A stretch of DNA of 64,000 bases from NCBI GenBank assembly GCA_903925075.1, contig CAIYDQ010000128.1, positions 1 to 64,000 on the forward strand, written 5' to 3'. The DNA comes from an uncultured Geobacter sp. GTDB taxonomy: Bacteria; Desulfobacterota; Desulfuromonadia; Geobacterales; Geobacteraceae. Both the position numbers and the translations under genes were made by a program. The notes beneath the pieces were generated by a model. That model saw nothing but the letters and a program-made list of their open reading frames with translations. It was not told the DNA's origin and did no database searches. Below, in pieces: positions 31,104 through 39,667 of the stretch; position 1 is the first letter of the stretch; each line of letters starts with the position of its first letter.

Positions 31104-32033
31104 TCAGCTTTCCACCAGGCTCCTGAGAAGCTTCAGGTTGGTCGCGTCCATCTCTTCGTCGTCTCCTTTCGGGGTCTCTATGAATTTGGGGACCAGCCTG
31201 AAATGCGGGTCGTTCATGATGAAACGAAAGGGCTCCAGGCCAAGTGTGCCGGCGCCGATGTGCTCGTGCCGGTCCACCTTGCAGCCCAGCCCCTTCTTGG
31301 AGTCGTTCAGGTGAAAGGCTAGCAGGGATGAAAGACCTATGGCTTCCTCAAACTCGTCGAAGGTCCTGCGGTAGCCGTCCTTGTCGGCGATCTGATAGCC
31401 GGAGGCAAAGGCATGGCAGGTGTCGAAGCAAACTCCGAAACGGCCGGGGAAGGACGATCCCTCGATGATAGCCTTCAAATGCGCAAAACGATAGCCAAGG
31501 TTGCTTCCTTGGCCGGCCGTGTTCTCCAGCAGCACCTTGCCGGTGAATTGCGGCACTTGAGTAAAGAGCAGGTCGAAGGCCTCGCAGACGCGCCTGATGC
31601 CGACCTCTTCGCCGTCGCCGTTGTGGGAACCGGGATGCATCACGATCTTGTCGATCCCCAGGCGGGCGCAACGCTCCATCTCCTCCCGAAAGGCGATCAG
31701 GCTCTTGTCCTGCACATCGCCCGGGGCTGCCGCCAGGTTGATCAGGTAGATGTCATGGCTTACCACGTCGGCGATACCCGAGGCGGCAAGTTTCTCCCGG
31801 AATAGAGCCGCGTCAGGATCGGAGACGGTCTTGCCTCGCCACTGGTTGGAGTTCTGGGTGAAGAGCTGAATGACTCCGCAGCCGGATTTCACCCCGCGGT
31901 CGACCGCGTTGTGGATGCCTCCCGCTATGGAAACATGCGCGCCTAAAAGGTCCACTGTCCGGGCCTGATCCTGTTCTACGCCGCGCTGCGGGTCGCCCTG
32001 ACAATTGCCGCTGATCGGACTGTTCGTCACCAA
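31104..32033 (-). CDS. nfo: endonuclease IV (AP endonuclease)
   Basis: A TIM-barrel zinc enzyme that cuts at abasic sites. The core begins LLGAHVSIAGGIHNAV and carries QLFTQNSNQW, VSHDIYLINLAA, MHPGSHNGDG, LLENTAGQGSNLGYRF, GVCFDTCHAFASGY, HLNDSKKGLGCKVDRHEHIGAG, which supply the zinc ligands. The frame starts with TTG at 32033 after AAAGGAGCAGCA, giving 309 residues, about 27 more than usual; GTG at 31955 would give the usual length but has no ribosome-binding site. Confidence 0.93.
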   Translation of the reverse strand: MVTNSPISGNCQGDPQRGVEQDQARTVDLLGAHVSIAGGIHNAVDRGVKSGCGVIQLFTQNSNQWRGKTVSDPDAALFREKLAASGIADVVSHDIYLINLAAAPGDVQDKSLIAFREEMERCARLGIDKIVMHPGSHNGDGEEVGIRRVCEAFDLLFTQVPQFTGKVLLENTAGQGSNLGYRFAHLKAIIEGSSFPGRFGVCFDTCHAFASGYQIADKDGYRRTFDEFEEAIGLSSLLAFHLNDSKKGLGCKVDRHEHIGAGTLGLEPFRFIMNDPHFRLVPKFIETPKGDDEEMDATNLKLLRSLVES

Positions 32034-32077
32034 TGCTGCTCCTTTATGGCTTTTCCCCGTAAAAGCGTAAAAACCAG

Positions 32078-32112
32078 GGGGACAGGCACCGCGTTCCGCG
32101 GAGCCTGTCCCC
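32078..32112. repeat. palindromic repeat GGGGACAGGC...GCCTGTCCCC
   Basis: Perfect 10-bp inverted repeat with a 15-base centre that is itself palindromic (CGCG around TTC). The unit GGGGACAGGC also appears at 50685-50694 near the end of the sigma-54 activator, so it may be a dispersed element. Confidence 0.55.
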
Positions 32113-32141
32113 TTGCCTTTACGACGGTACCCGATAGCTTG

Positions 32142-32978
32142 CTAAAGGGCGATCTCGCCGGTGAAAACCTCGACGGCGGGACCGGTCATGTAGATGTTGC
32201 CGTCGTCACCCCACTCCATTTCCAGGTCGCCGCCGGAAAGGTGGTTCAGGATCTTCTTGTCCGTGAGGCCGTTCAGCACGCAGGCGGCGGTGACGGCGCT
32301 CGATCCGGTGCCGCAGGCGAGGGTTTCGCCGGCGCCACGCTCCCAGGTGCGCTGGCGGACCTCGGTGCGGGAGATGATCTGCACGAATTCGACGTTGGTG
32401 CGGCGCGGGAACAACTCGTGGTTCTCGATCAGCGGACCGTACTTCTCTACCTGGAAGGAGTCGACGTCGTCCACGAAGATCACGCAGTGCGGGTTGCCCA
32501 TCGAGGCGCAGGTGATCATGAAGGTCGAGTGCAGGATGTTGAGCGGTTGGTCGACCACCTTCTCCCCCGGCTCGCCCAGCATCGGGATCTCGCCCCTGGT
32601 GAGTCTGGGCGGCCCCATGTTGACCCGCACCTTTTCGACCTTGTCGTCGGCACCGGTGACGAGCTGCAGCGTCAGGACGCCGGCGCCGGTCTCGGCGCTG
32701 ATCTCCTTCTTATCCACGATGCCGTGGTCATAGGCGTACTTGGCCACGCAACGGATACCGTTGCCGCACATCTCGCTCTCGGAGCCGTCCGAGTTGAACA
32801 TGCGCATCCGCACGTCCGCCTTGTCGCTGGGCATGATCAGTATCAACCCGTCCGAACCTATGCCGAAATTGCGGTTGGAGACCTTGATGGCGACCGCTGC
32901 CGGATCCTCCAGCGTCTCCTCGAAGCAGTTCACGTACACGTAGTCGTTGCCTGCCCCTTGCATCTTTGTGAATCTCAT
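32142..32978 (-). CDS. dapF: diaminopimelate epimerase
   Basis: 278 residues, the normal length. It interconverts LL- and meso-diaminopimelate for lysine and peptidoglycan synthesis using two Cys. The first is in SEMCGNGIRCVAKYA, the second in LACGTGSSAVTAACVL. The N terminus FTKMQGAGNDYVYVN is typical. ATG at 32978 is the family start; an upstream extension to 33038 is not needed. It lies alone on the minus strand between nfo and the divergent 33112 gene. Confidence 0.96.
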   Translation of the reverse strand: MRFTKMQGAGNDYVYVNCFEETLEDPAAVAIKVSNRNFGIGSDGLILIMPSDKADVRMRMFNSDGSESEMCGNGIRCVAKYAYDHGIVDKKEISAETGAGVLTLQLVTGADDKVEKVRVNMGPPRLTRGEIPMLGEPGEKVVDQPLNILHSTFMITCASMGNPHCVIFVDDVDSFQVEKYGPLIENHELFPRRTNVEFVQIISRTEVRQRTWERGAGETLACGTGSSAVTAACVLNGLTDKKILNHLSGGDLEMEWGDDGNIYMTGPAVEVFTGEIAL

Positions 32979-33111
32979 GTGGAAAGCCCCCGATTGAAAG
33001 TATCCATCTCTAATAACAAAAACGAGAGGGTCCAACAAGAAAAAACCGGAGTTGCTTGACCGCAGGGGTGCGTTTTAAGTAAGATCGGAAAAAAACGACA
33101 GCGGAGGGTGC

Positions 33112-33321
33112 ATGGAGCTGAAGAATAGGATCTGGATGAACGGCAACCTGGAGTGGTACGCTTTCCTCGGCGAAGACGAGGTCTTCCTGGGAGGACGCGA
33201 GGTGCCCTACCCCTTGGAAGAAGGGGACAAATGGACCAACGCCTACGGCGACGTCTTTCAGGTGGTGGATAGCGAGATAGTCCACCTGGAGAGGGTGGAG
33301 CCGCCGCAGAGATACTGGTAG
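33112..33321 (+). CDS. hypothetical protein, 69 residues
   Basis: A short acidic protein rich in Trp, Tyr and Glu (NGNLEWYAFLGEDEVFLGGR, then HLERVEPPQRYW). The site CGGAGGGTGC precedes the ATG. It resembles small conserved hypothetical proteins of Geobacter-type genomes, but I know no function. Confidence 0.6.
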   Translation: MELKNRIWMNGNLEWYAFLGEDEVFLGGREVPYPLEEGDKWTNAYGDVFQVVDSEIVHLERVEPPQRYW

Positions 33322-33372
33322 TAAGCCGCATCACTGTAGTGGAGAATCCGGCGCGCTGTCATGTTTATATTC

Positions 33373-33401
33373 TTGACATAATATGTGTGGTATTGTAGTC
33401 T
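33373..33401 (+). promoter_or_regulatory. promoter of the Rrf2 regulator gene
   Basis: TTGACA (33373-33378), 17 bases, TAGTCT (33396-33401), about 30 bases before the ATG. The spacer is AT rich and could carry an Rrf2 operator for autoregulation. Confidence 0.5.
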
Positions 33402-33432
33402 CGCTTATCACAGAGCGCGGGGGAATACCACT

Positions 33433-33891
33433 ATGAGACTTTCCACCAAGAGCCGTTACGGCCTGCGGGCACTTTTCGACATCGCCTACAACGCGGGGAC
33501 CCAGCCGGCCCAGATCCAGGACATATCGCGTCGGCAGGAGATTTCGCCCCGCTACCTGGAGCAGATCTTCCAGGGGTTGAAGAAGGGCGGCATATTGAAG
33601 AGCAAGCGGGGGCCGCAGGGTGGCTACTGCCTGGCCAAAAGCCCGGAGGAGATCACGGTACGCGCGGTCATCGAAGCTACCGAAGGGGACACGCTGATCG
33701 TGGACTGCGCCGGCAGGAAGCGAGGCGAGTGCAGCTTCGATGGCAGTTGCGTGACGCAGACGGTCTGGGAGGAGTCGACGGCCAGGCTGAACGAGTTCTT
33801 CGAATCGGTCACCCTGAAGACGCTGTGCGAGCGGGGCGAGTCGCTGGGCATCAAGCGGGAGCAGGACCATCGCTTCATGTATTTCATTTAG
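33433..33891 (+). CDS. Rrf2-family transcriptional regulator (IscR/CymR-like)
   Basis: A 152-residue winged-helix regulator. The N terminus MRLSTKSRYGLRALFDIAYN and the recognition region SRRQEISPRYLEQIFQGLKK with RGPQGGYCLAKSPEEI are typical. Three Cys at DCAGRKRGECSFDGSC fit the Fe-S-binding loop of IscR-type members. It is followed by larE after 36 bases on the same strand, so it may regulate sulfur handling there, and possibly itself. The ATG is chosen at the invariant MRLST. Confidence 0.88.
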   Translation: MRLSTKSRYGLRALFDIAYNAGTQPAQIQDISRRQEISPRYLEQIFQGLKKGGILKSKRGPQGGYCLAKSPEEITVRAVIEATEGDTLIVDCAGRKRGECSFDGSCVTQTVWEESTARLNEFFESVTLKTLCERGESLGIKREQDHRFMYFI

Positions 33892-33927
33892 ACCCTCTAG
33901 AAAACCAAAGCTCGCCACAGGGGACCC

Positions 33928-34752
33928 ATGGAAACTGCCAACGATAAATACCTGAAGCTGCAGGGAATACTGCGCGAGATGGGCTCACTGCTTGTTGCCT
34001 TTTCCGGCGGGGTCGATTCCACCTTCCTGCTCAAGGCCGCCTGCGAAACCTTGGGTTTGACGGCGGTTTGCGCCGTCACCGCCACCTCTCCCACCTACCC
34101 CGAATCGGAATTGGCCGAGGCCAAGCGCCTGGCTGCCTTGATCGGCGCCAGGCAATTGCTGATCGAGTCCAACGAACTGGAAATTCCCGGCTTCAGCGGC
34201 AACCCGAAGGATCGCTGCTATCACTGCAAGAGCGAGCTGTTCCGGCTCTGCGCCGACAAGGCGCGCGAGCTGGGGCTGGCTTTCGTCGCCGACGGCAGCA
34301 ACACCGACGACCTCGGCGACTACCGTCCGGGACGGGTTGCGGCCTGCGAACTGCGGGTGCGCTCGCCGCTTTTGGAGGCCGGGCTCTCCAAGGACGAGAT
34401 CCGCGAACTTAGCCGCGGCCTCGGCCTGCCGACCTGGGACAAGCAGGCCTATGCCTGCCTGGCCAGCCGTTTCCCCTATGGCACGGAGATCACCCAGGGA
34501 AGGCTCAGCCAGGTGGAGCAGTGCGAAGAGTTTCTGAAGGGGGAAGGGTTCACCGTGTACCGGGTGAGGTTTCATCTGGAAAGCGCGCGCATCGAACTGT
34601 GCGAGGCGGAACTGCCGCGCATGCTGGAGCCCACCCTACGCAGCCGCGTGTTGGAATTTTTCCGGGCCGCCGGGTTCACCTACGTTTCGCTCGACCTGCA
34701 AGGGTACCGCAGCGGGAGCATGAACGAGCCCGACGGCTTGAAGGCTGCTTGA
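33928..34752 (+). CDS. larE: ATP-dependent sacrificial sulfur transferase LarE
   Basis: 274 residues of the PP-loop ATPase family that makes the nickel-pincer cofactor of lactate racemase. PP-loop LVAFSGGVDSTFLL at the N terminus, then CYHCKSELFRLC, ADGSNTDDLGDYRPG, and YACLASRFPYGTEI, where the Cys matches the sacrificial Cys of LarE. Some members use a 4Fe-4S cluster instead; the Cys pattern here does not decide this. No larA, larB or larC is in the window. The gene end is partly duplicated downstream. Confidence 0.88.
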   Translation: METANDKYLKLQGILREMGSLLVAFSGGVDSTFLLKAACETLGLTAVCAVTATSPTYPESELAEAKRLAALIGARQLLIESNELEIPGFSGNPKDRCYHCKSELFRLCADKARELGLAFVADGSNTDDLGDYRPGRVAACELRVRSPLLEAGLSKDEIRELSRGLGLPTWDKQAYACLASRFPYGTEITQGRLSQVEQCEEFLKGEGFTVYRVRFHLESARIELCEAELPRMLEPTLRSRVLEFFRAAGFTYVSLDLQGYRSGSMNEPDGLKAA

Positions 34753-34806
34753 AGGCTGGCGGCTAGCGGGCGCATGAACGAGCAGCCCGACGGCTTGCAG
34801 GCCGCC
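34711..34806. repeat. 54-bp-period duplication of the larE 3' end
   Basis: The segment AGCGGGAGCATGAACGAGCC and its continuation to 34749 recurs, with a few changes and a 3-base insertion, at 34765-34806. The second copy lies just past the larE stop. Confidence 0.6.
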
Positions 34807-34865
34807 GGCTGGTATGCAGTTCAGCTGTATGCAGTCCAACTGGACCGGGGGAGCTGGACCGGGCG

Positions 34866-35312
34866 CTAGCCGACTTCCACCGTGATACCCTCGGCACCCG
34901 CGCCGCCGCTCTTGGGGATGGTGATGGTCAGCACGCCGCAGTCGCAGCTGGCGCTGATCTTGTCGTTGTCGAGATAGGGAGGGAGCGAAAAGCTCCGCTG
35001 GAAGGGTCCGAAGTAGCGCTCGATCCTGTGGAAGTTCTCCTTTTTGATCAACTCGCCGCCGTGCCTTCTTTCGCCCTTGATGGTGAGGGTGTGCTCTTCG
35101 ATCCTGATATCGATGTCCTTTTGTTCCATGTCCGGCAGCTCGACCTTGATGGTGACCGCCCGCTCGTCTTCATAGATGTCGGCAGGCGGGTGCCAGACCC
35201 CCTCCCTGATCTCGTCGCCGACCTCTCTGGTCCAGGCCATGTCCAGCAGTCGGTTCATCTTGTCCTGCATGCTCCTAAGCTCGCTCAACGGGTTATACCT
35301 GACGATTGCCAT
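34866..35312 (-). CDS. Hsp20/alpha-crystallin small heat shock protein (second copy)
   Basis: 148 residues starting MAIVRYNPLSELRSMQDKM. The alpha-crystallin domain has VKVELPDMEQKDIDIRIE, the FHRIERYFGPFQRSFSLP strand and CGVLTITIPKSG, with a short C-terminal tail. Start at 35312 after GGAGGTGGTGGTA. It differs clearly from the copy at 25518 in its N terminus, so they belong to different subgroups. Confidence 0.92.
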   Translation of the reverse strand: MAIVRYNPLSELRSMQDKMNRLLDMAWTREVGDEIREGVWHPPADIYEDERAVTIKVELPDMEQKDIDIRIEEHTLTIKGERRHGGELIKKENFHRIERYFGPFQRSFSLPPYLDNDKISASCDCGVLTITIPKSGGAGAEGITVEVG

Positions 35313-35418
35313 TACCACCACCTCCGGTTGTTCACGCAAGGATCGATGCTGCCAAAGTCAAAGGGAGGGAGCCGTCTCAGCAAGCCCCCTCCCCGTCGTT
35401 ACTTAAAGCCTCTGTGTC

Positions 35419-35592
35419 TCAAACCCGCTTGCCTTTCGGTACGGTGTGTTTCAACTTTTTGGAGCCATCGTAGAGACTTTGCTTAATCAGTTCCCTCTGT
35501 GCCTTCAGGTCTTTTTTCTCGTAGTCCATTTCCAGGTTAACTTCCATCTGCTGTGCCAATTCGTCGATGGTTGCTTCTTCGTTTTGTGCCAT
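35419..35592 (-). CDS. small hypothetical protein, 57 residues
   Basis: A charged helical peptide starting MAQNEEATIDELAQQM, with a heptad-like central part and a basic C terminus (KKLKHTVPKGKRV). AAGGGGAGCCAGC precedes the ATG. It lies 106 bases upstream of the second hsp20 on the same strand. No function known to me. Confidence 0.5.
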   Translation of the reverse strand: MAQNEEATIDELAQQMEVNLEMDYEKKDLKAQRELIKQSLYDGSKKLKHTVPKGKRV

Positions 35593-35773
35593 GCTGGCTC
35601 CCCTTTTGCCTGGTTGTTGACGTCGACGCTTTCTGCCGCTTGACCCTACGCACCCCCTTTTAGTTTCGACAAATCATAGCAGTTTCCGGCATTATTGCAA
35701 CAGAACTTTTCGCCTTGAAGCATGCCGTGATATCGGCTACTATGGCGCAAAAAGCCTATTATGAGGAGCATTT

Positions 35774-35947
35774 ATGCTGCAGTACAAGGTGGTGGAACTG
35801 AGCACGGTCTCCGAGGAGACCATCGAGGAGGCACTCAACCATTGGACCCTCCAGGGGTGGCGTTTCGAGACGCTGCAGTTCGTCATGCGGGAGTCGAGCA
35901 GGCGCCCGACCATGGCCTTCGTGGTCTTCGCGCGCGAGGAGTCCTGA
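35774..35947 (+). CDS. DUF4177-like small protein
   Basis: 57 residues starting MLQYKVVELSTVSEE with WTLQGWRFETLQFVMRESS and ending AFVVFAREES, the pattern of small DUF4177 proteins (YKVV, then a central GW element and a C-terminal strand). Its stop overlaps the polA start in TGATG, so polA translation is coupled to it. GAGGAGCATTT precedes the ATG. Confidence 0.65.
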   Translation: MLQYKVVELSTVSEETIEEALNHWTLQGWRFETLQFVMRESSRRPTMAFVVFAREES

Positions 35948-38625
35948 TGGCCGCGGAGAAGGAAACCCTCTACCTGCTGGACGGCTCTTCCTATATCTAC
36001 CGGGCCTACTTCGCCATACGCCACCTGAGTTCTCCCAAAGGGTTTCCCACCAACGCCCTGTACGGCTTCACCCAGATGCTGCTGAAGGTGATGAAAGACC
36101 GGGCGCCCGCCCACGTGGCGGTGATCTTCGACGCGGGGAAAATCACCTTCCGAAACGAGCTGTTCCCGGCCTACAAGGCGACACGCAACTCGATGCCGGA
36201 CGACTTGATTCAGCAACTTGAGCCGATCAAGCAGATGGTGCGGGCCTTCAACATCCCGGCCCTGGAACTGCCGGGATTCGAGGCGGACGACATCATCGGC
36301 ACCATCGCCAAAAAGTGCGAAGCGCAGGGGATGGCGTGCGTGGTGGTGACCGGCGACAAGGACCTGATGCAGATCGTCAGCGAAAACGTGACCCTGCTGG
36401 ACACCATGAAGGAGAAGACCTCCGGCATAGCCGAGGTGCGGGAGAAGTTCGGGGTGGGGCCTGAGCGGGTGGTCGACGTGCTCGCCCTCTGGGGAGACGC
36501 TTCCGACAACATACCGGGAGTTCCCGGCATCGGCGAGGTGACCGCCAAGAAGCTTTTGCAGGAGTTCGGCTCGCTGGACGAACTCTTGGCCAGGGCCGGC
36601 GAGGTGAAGGGGAAAAACGGCGAGCGGTTGCTGGAGTTCGCCGACCAGGCGAGGCTCTGTCGCACCCTGGCCACCATCGACTGCGCCGTGCCCATCGACT
36701 ACAGCATCGACGACTTCGCGGTTTCGCCCCCCGACAACCTGCGGCTCGCCGCGCTCTTCAGGGAATACGGCTTCACCACGCTGATGAAGGATCTGACCAG
36801 TTCCCCGACGCTCTCCTGCGAACGCTACCATCTGGTGCTGGACGAGGCCGAACTGCGCGCGCTGGTCGACGAACTGGCCAAAGCCCCCGCCTTCGCCATC
36901 GACCTGGAAAGCACCAGCCTCAACCCGATGGAGGCGAGCATCGTCGGCTTCGCGGTCAGCTGCCGGCCCCACGAGGCCTGGTACATCCCGGTCGGCCACC
37001 GTTATCTGGGAGCGCCGCCGCAGCTCTCCGAAGCGCTGGTGCTGGAACTGCTCCGGCCGCTTTTGACCGACCCGGCGCGCGCCAAGATCGGCCAGAACAT
37101 CAAGTACGACTATCAGTTGCTGCGGCGGGCCGGGGTGAAAATGGAAGGGATCTGGTGCGACAGCATGCTCGCCGCCTATCTCGTCAACCCGGCGCGCACC
37201 AGCCAAGGGCTGGACGCCCTGGCGCTGGAGTACCTCGACCACCGCATGATCTCCTACTCGGAAGTGACCGGCAAGGGGAAGGCGCAAACAAACTTCTGCG
37301 AGGTCGATCTGGATCGGGCCGGACCCTATTCGTGCGAGGACGCCGACGCCGCCTTCCTGCTGCAAGAGATCCTGCTCCCCAAGGTGAGGGCGCAGGGGAT
37401 GGAGCAGCTCCTTTTCGAAACCGAGATGCCGCTGGTGGAGATACTCGCCGAGATGGAGCTTTGCGGGGTGAAGCTCGACCTGCATCTGATGAAGGAGCTT
37501 TCCACCCGTTTCGGCAAACAGTTGGTGGAACTCGAGTCGCGCATCCACGAGTTGACCGGCGGCCCCTTCAACATCAATTCCCCCAAACAACTGGGAGAGA
37601 TGCTCTTCGAACGGATGGGGCTGGCCGTCGGCAAGAAGACCAAGGGGAAGACCGGCTGGTCCACCAACGTCGAGGAATTGGAGCGGCTGGCCGAGGAGCA
37701 TGAAGTGGCCAAGCTGCTGCTCCAGTATCGGAGCATATCGAAGCTGAAGTCGACCTACACGGACGCGCTCCCAAAGCTGGTGGACAGTCAAACCGGCCGG
37801 GTGCACACCTCCTACAACCAGGCGGTCACCAACACGGGGAGGCTCTCCTCGAGCGATCCCAACCTGCAGAACATACCGATTCGCGGCGAGGAGGGGCGCG
37901 GCATCAGGCGCGCCTTCATCGCCGAGGAGGGGGCCTTGCTGCTCTCCGCCGACTACTCGCAGATCGAGCTCAGGGTGCTCGCGCACTTGTCGGGGGACCG
38001 GGTGTTTTGCGAGGCCTTCGCCGCGGGAGAGGACATCCACCTGCGCACGGCGGCGGAGGTGTTCGACATCTTCCCGCAGTTCGTCACCGCCGACATGCGG
38101 CGTCAGGCCAAGGTGATCAACTTCGGCGTCATCTACGGGCAGGGGGCGTTCAGCCTGGCCAAGGAGTTGGGGGTCACTCCCAAGCAGGCGAAGGCCTTCA
38201 TCGATAACTATTTCGAGCGGCACAGCGGCGCCCGGAGCTTTCTGGACGGCTGCATCAGGGAGGCCGAGGTCTGCGGCTTCGTCGCCACCATCCTCGGCCG
38301 CAGGCTGGCCATCCCGGAGATCGCCAGCGGCAACGGCAACGTGCGGGCCTTCGCCCAGCGAAACGCCGTGAACTACCCGATCCAGGGGTCGGCGGCCGAC
38401 ATCATCAAGGCCGCCATGATCCGGGTCAGTCGCCGGATGCAGCGCGAAGGAGTGTCAAGCCGGCTGATCATGCAGGTGCACGACGAATTGGTGTTTGAGG
38501 TGCCCGTGGGGGAGCGCGCCGCGATGGAGCAGCTGGTGCGGGAGGAGATGGAAGCGGCGCTGCCGCTGGCAGTGCCGCTGAAGGTGGACCTGAACTTCGG
38601 CTTGAACTGGAGCGAGGCGCATTGA
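35947..38625 (+). CDS. polA: DNA polymerase I
   Basis: 892 residues with all three domains. The 5'-3' exonuclease (1-290) has LLDGSSYIYRAYFA and GFEADDIIGTIAKK, VTGDKDLMQIV. The 3'-5' exonuclease region (about 300-500) keeps the first acidic pair in FAIDLEST. The polymerase (about 540-892) has motif A SADYSQIELRVLAHLSGD, O-helix RRQAKVINFGVIYGQG and motif C MQVHDELVFEVP. The start is ATG at 35947; a longer frame from 35761 merely reads through the small upstream gene out of its frame. Confidence 0.97.
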   Translation: MAAEKETLYLLDGSSYIYRAYFAIRHLSSPKGFPTNALYGFTQMLLKVMKDRAPAHVAVIFDAGKITFRNELFPAYKATRNSMPDDLIQQLEPIKQMVRAFNIPALELPGFEADDIIGTIAKKCEAQGMACVVVTGDKDLMQIVSENVTLLDTMKEKTSGIAEVREKFGVGPERVVDVLALWGDASDNIPGVPGIGEVTAKKLLQEFGSLDELLARAGEVKGKNGERLLEFADQARLCRTLATIDCAVPIDYSIDDFAVSPPDNLRLAALFREYGFTTLMKDLTSSPTLSCERYHLVLDEAELRALVDELAKAPAFAIDLESTSLNPMEASIVGFAVSCRPHEAWYIPVGHRYLGAPPQLSEALVLELLRPLLTDPARAKIGQNIKYDYQLLRRAGVKMEGIWCDSMLAAYLVNPARTSQGLDALALEYLDHRMISYSEVTGKGKAQTNFCEVDLDRAGPYSCEDADAAFLLQEILLPKVRAQGMEQLLFETEMPLVEILAEMELCGVKLDLHLMKELSTRFGKQLVELESRIHELTGGPFNINSPKQLGEMLFERMGLAVGKKTKGKTGWSTNVEELERLAEEHEVAKLLLQYRSISKLKSTYTDALPKLVDSQTGRVHTSYNQAVTNTGRLSSSDPNLQNIPIRGEEGRGIRRAFIAEEGALLLSADYSQIELRVLAHLSGDRVFCEAFAAGEDIHLRTAAEVFDIFPQFVTADMRRQAKVINFGVIYGQGAFSLAKELGVTPKQAKAFIDNYFERHSGARSFLDGCIREAEVCGFVATILGRRLAIPEIASGNGNVRAFAQRNAVNYPIQGSAADIIKAAMIRVSRRMQREGVSSRLIMQVHDELVFEVPVGERAAMEQLVREEMEAALPLAVPLKVDLNFGLNWSEAH

Positions 38626-38680
38626 GCGCCGGCTTTCCTCTCCCCGGGATCAAAGGCCCCCTCTCCTTTGCTGGGCATAA

Positions 38681-38770
38681 GCGCTAACTTAAGCTTTTGC
38701 CGAGAGCTCCCCCTCCCCTTGCGGGAGGGGGACTGCTTTGGTGCAATGGCTACTTAAGTTAAGTTAGCGC
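38681..38770. repeat. 90-bp palindromic element with inner GC hairpin
   Basis: GCGCTAACTTAA at 38681-38692 is inverted at 38759-38770. Nested inside is TCCCCCTCCC-CTTGC-GGGAGGGGGA (38708-38732), a strong hairpin. The outer ends and nested design suggest a MITE or REP-type element between polA and the convergent HDOD gene; the hairpin may also stop transcription. Confidence 0.6.
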
Positions 38771-38819
38771 CAGTGCCGTTGCTGGGAGAAGGGCGGGGAG
38801 AGGGTGAAGCGGGGGGGCG

Positions 38820-39665
38820 TCAGCTGGAAACCATCTCCAGCGAGTCCTCGATCATGATCTCCAACTCGGCGAGCAAGATGTCCTTGATCCCCAACCCTTG
38901 CGCCTCGAAGGTGGCGGCCAGCATCAGGTCGCGGTCCGGCGCGCAGCCAAGGCCCAATTTCTTGCAGGTGTTGTCGACCAGGCGGACCATGCTGAGCAGC
39001 ACGTTCGAGGTGTCGGCCTGCTCTTTGTGGTGGTCCCTGACGATGGTGCAGTACGGCTCCGGCAGGTTCCATTTCAGCAGCAACTGGTGTCCGGAATCCG
39101 TGTGCATGGCGGCGATGATCTCCACGGTCAGTTCGCGGGACACCCCCTTTCCGTCCGGATCGGCCAGGTGCATCCCTTCCAGCACCTTCAGGATCAAGAG
39201 GCTGCCGATATCGTGCAGGAGCCCTGCTATGAAAGCTTCCTGGGCCAAGTGCTGATAGCCGATCTTCCCCGCCAGCCACCTGGCGCCGATGGCGCAGCCG
39301 AAGGCGTGCCGCCAAAGCAGCCGCGAGTGGGACTTCAACTCCGGCAGCGTGAAGGTGTTGTAGCTGTCCTGCTGCGAGGCCAGCATGGCGACGCTGGCGA
39401 TCTCCGCCGCGCCCAGACGCACGACCGCCTCCGTGATGGTGGTGACGTTGGCGAGTCCGCTGAAATAGGGGGAGTTGGCCAGCCGGAGTATCTGGGTGGT
39501 GAGCGCCTGGTCCTTGATGATCAGGGCGACCACCCGCTCGATGGTGAAATCCCTGGTGGCGAGCACGCTCTGCAACTTCACGGCGATCGGGTGGAACATC
39601 GGCAGGTTCAGCGATTCGGAATCGAGCTGCTCTTTAATCACCTCGACAAAAGGTCGCGTGTGCAT
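38820..39665 (-). CDS. HDOD-domain signalling protein
   Basis: 281 residues, essentially one HDOD domain: TRDFTIERVVALIIKDQALT, ILRLANSPYFSGLANVTTIT, AVVRLGAAEIASVAMLAS and GLLHDIGSLLILKVLEG. HDOD proteins are linked to regulation of motility, pili and stress, but catalytic activity is not established. ATG at 39665 is spaced seven bases from AGGAGA; the ATG six bases upstream would be too close. It begins four bases after the GspE-like stop on the same strand, so the two are probably one operon and may act together. Confidence 0.85.
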   Translation of the reverse strand: MHTRPFVEVIKEQLDSESLNLPMFHPIAVKLQSVLATRDFTIERVVALIIKDQALTTQILRLANSPYFSGLANVTTITEAVVRLGAAEIASVAMLASQQDSYNTFTLPELKSHSRLLWRHAFGCAIGARWLAGKIGYQHLAQEAFIAGLLHDIGSLLILKVLEGMHLADPDGKGVSRELTVEIIAAMHTDSGHQLLLKWNLPEPYCTIVRDHHKEQADTSNVLLSMVRLVDNTCKKLGLGCAPDRDLMLAATFEAQGLGIKDILLAELEIMIEDSLEMVSS

Positions 39666-39667
39666 GG

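Noticed and set aside
35740-38223. An 827-codon frame on the strand opposite polA
   Set aside because: It is an antisense shadow of polA, rich in His, Gln, Val and Gly with no domain, and polA is unambiguous on the other strand.
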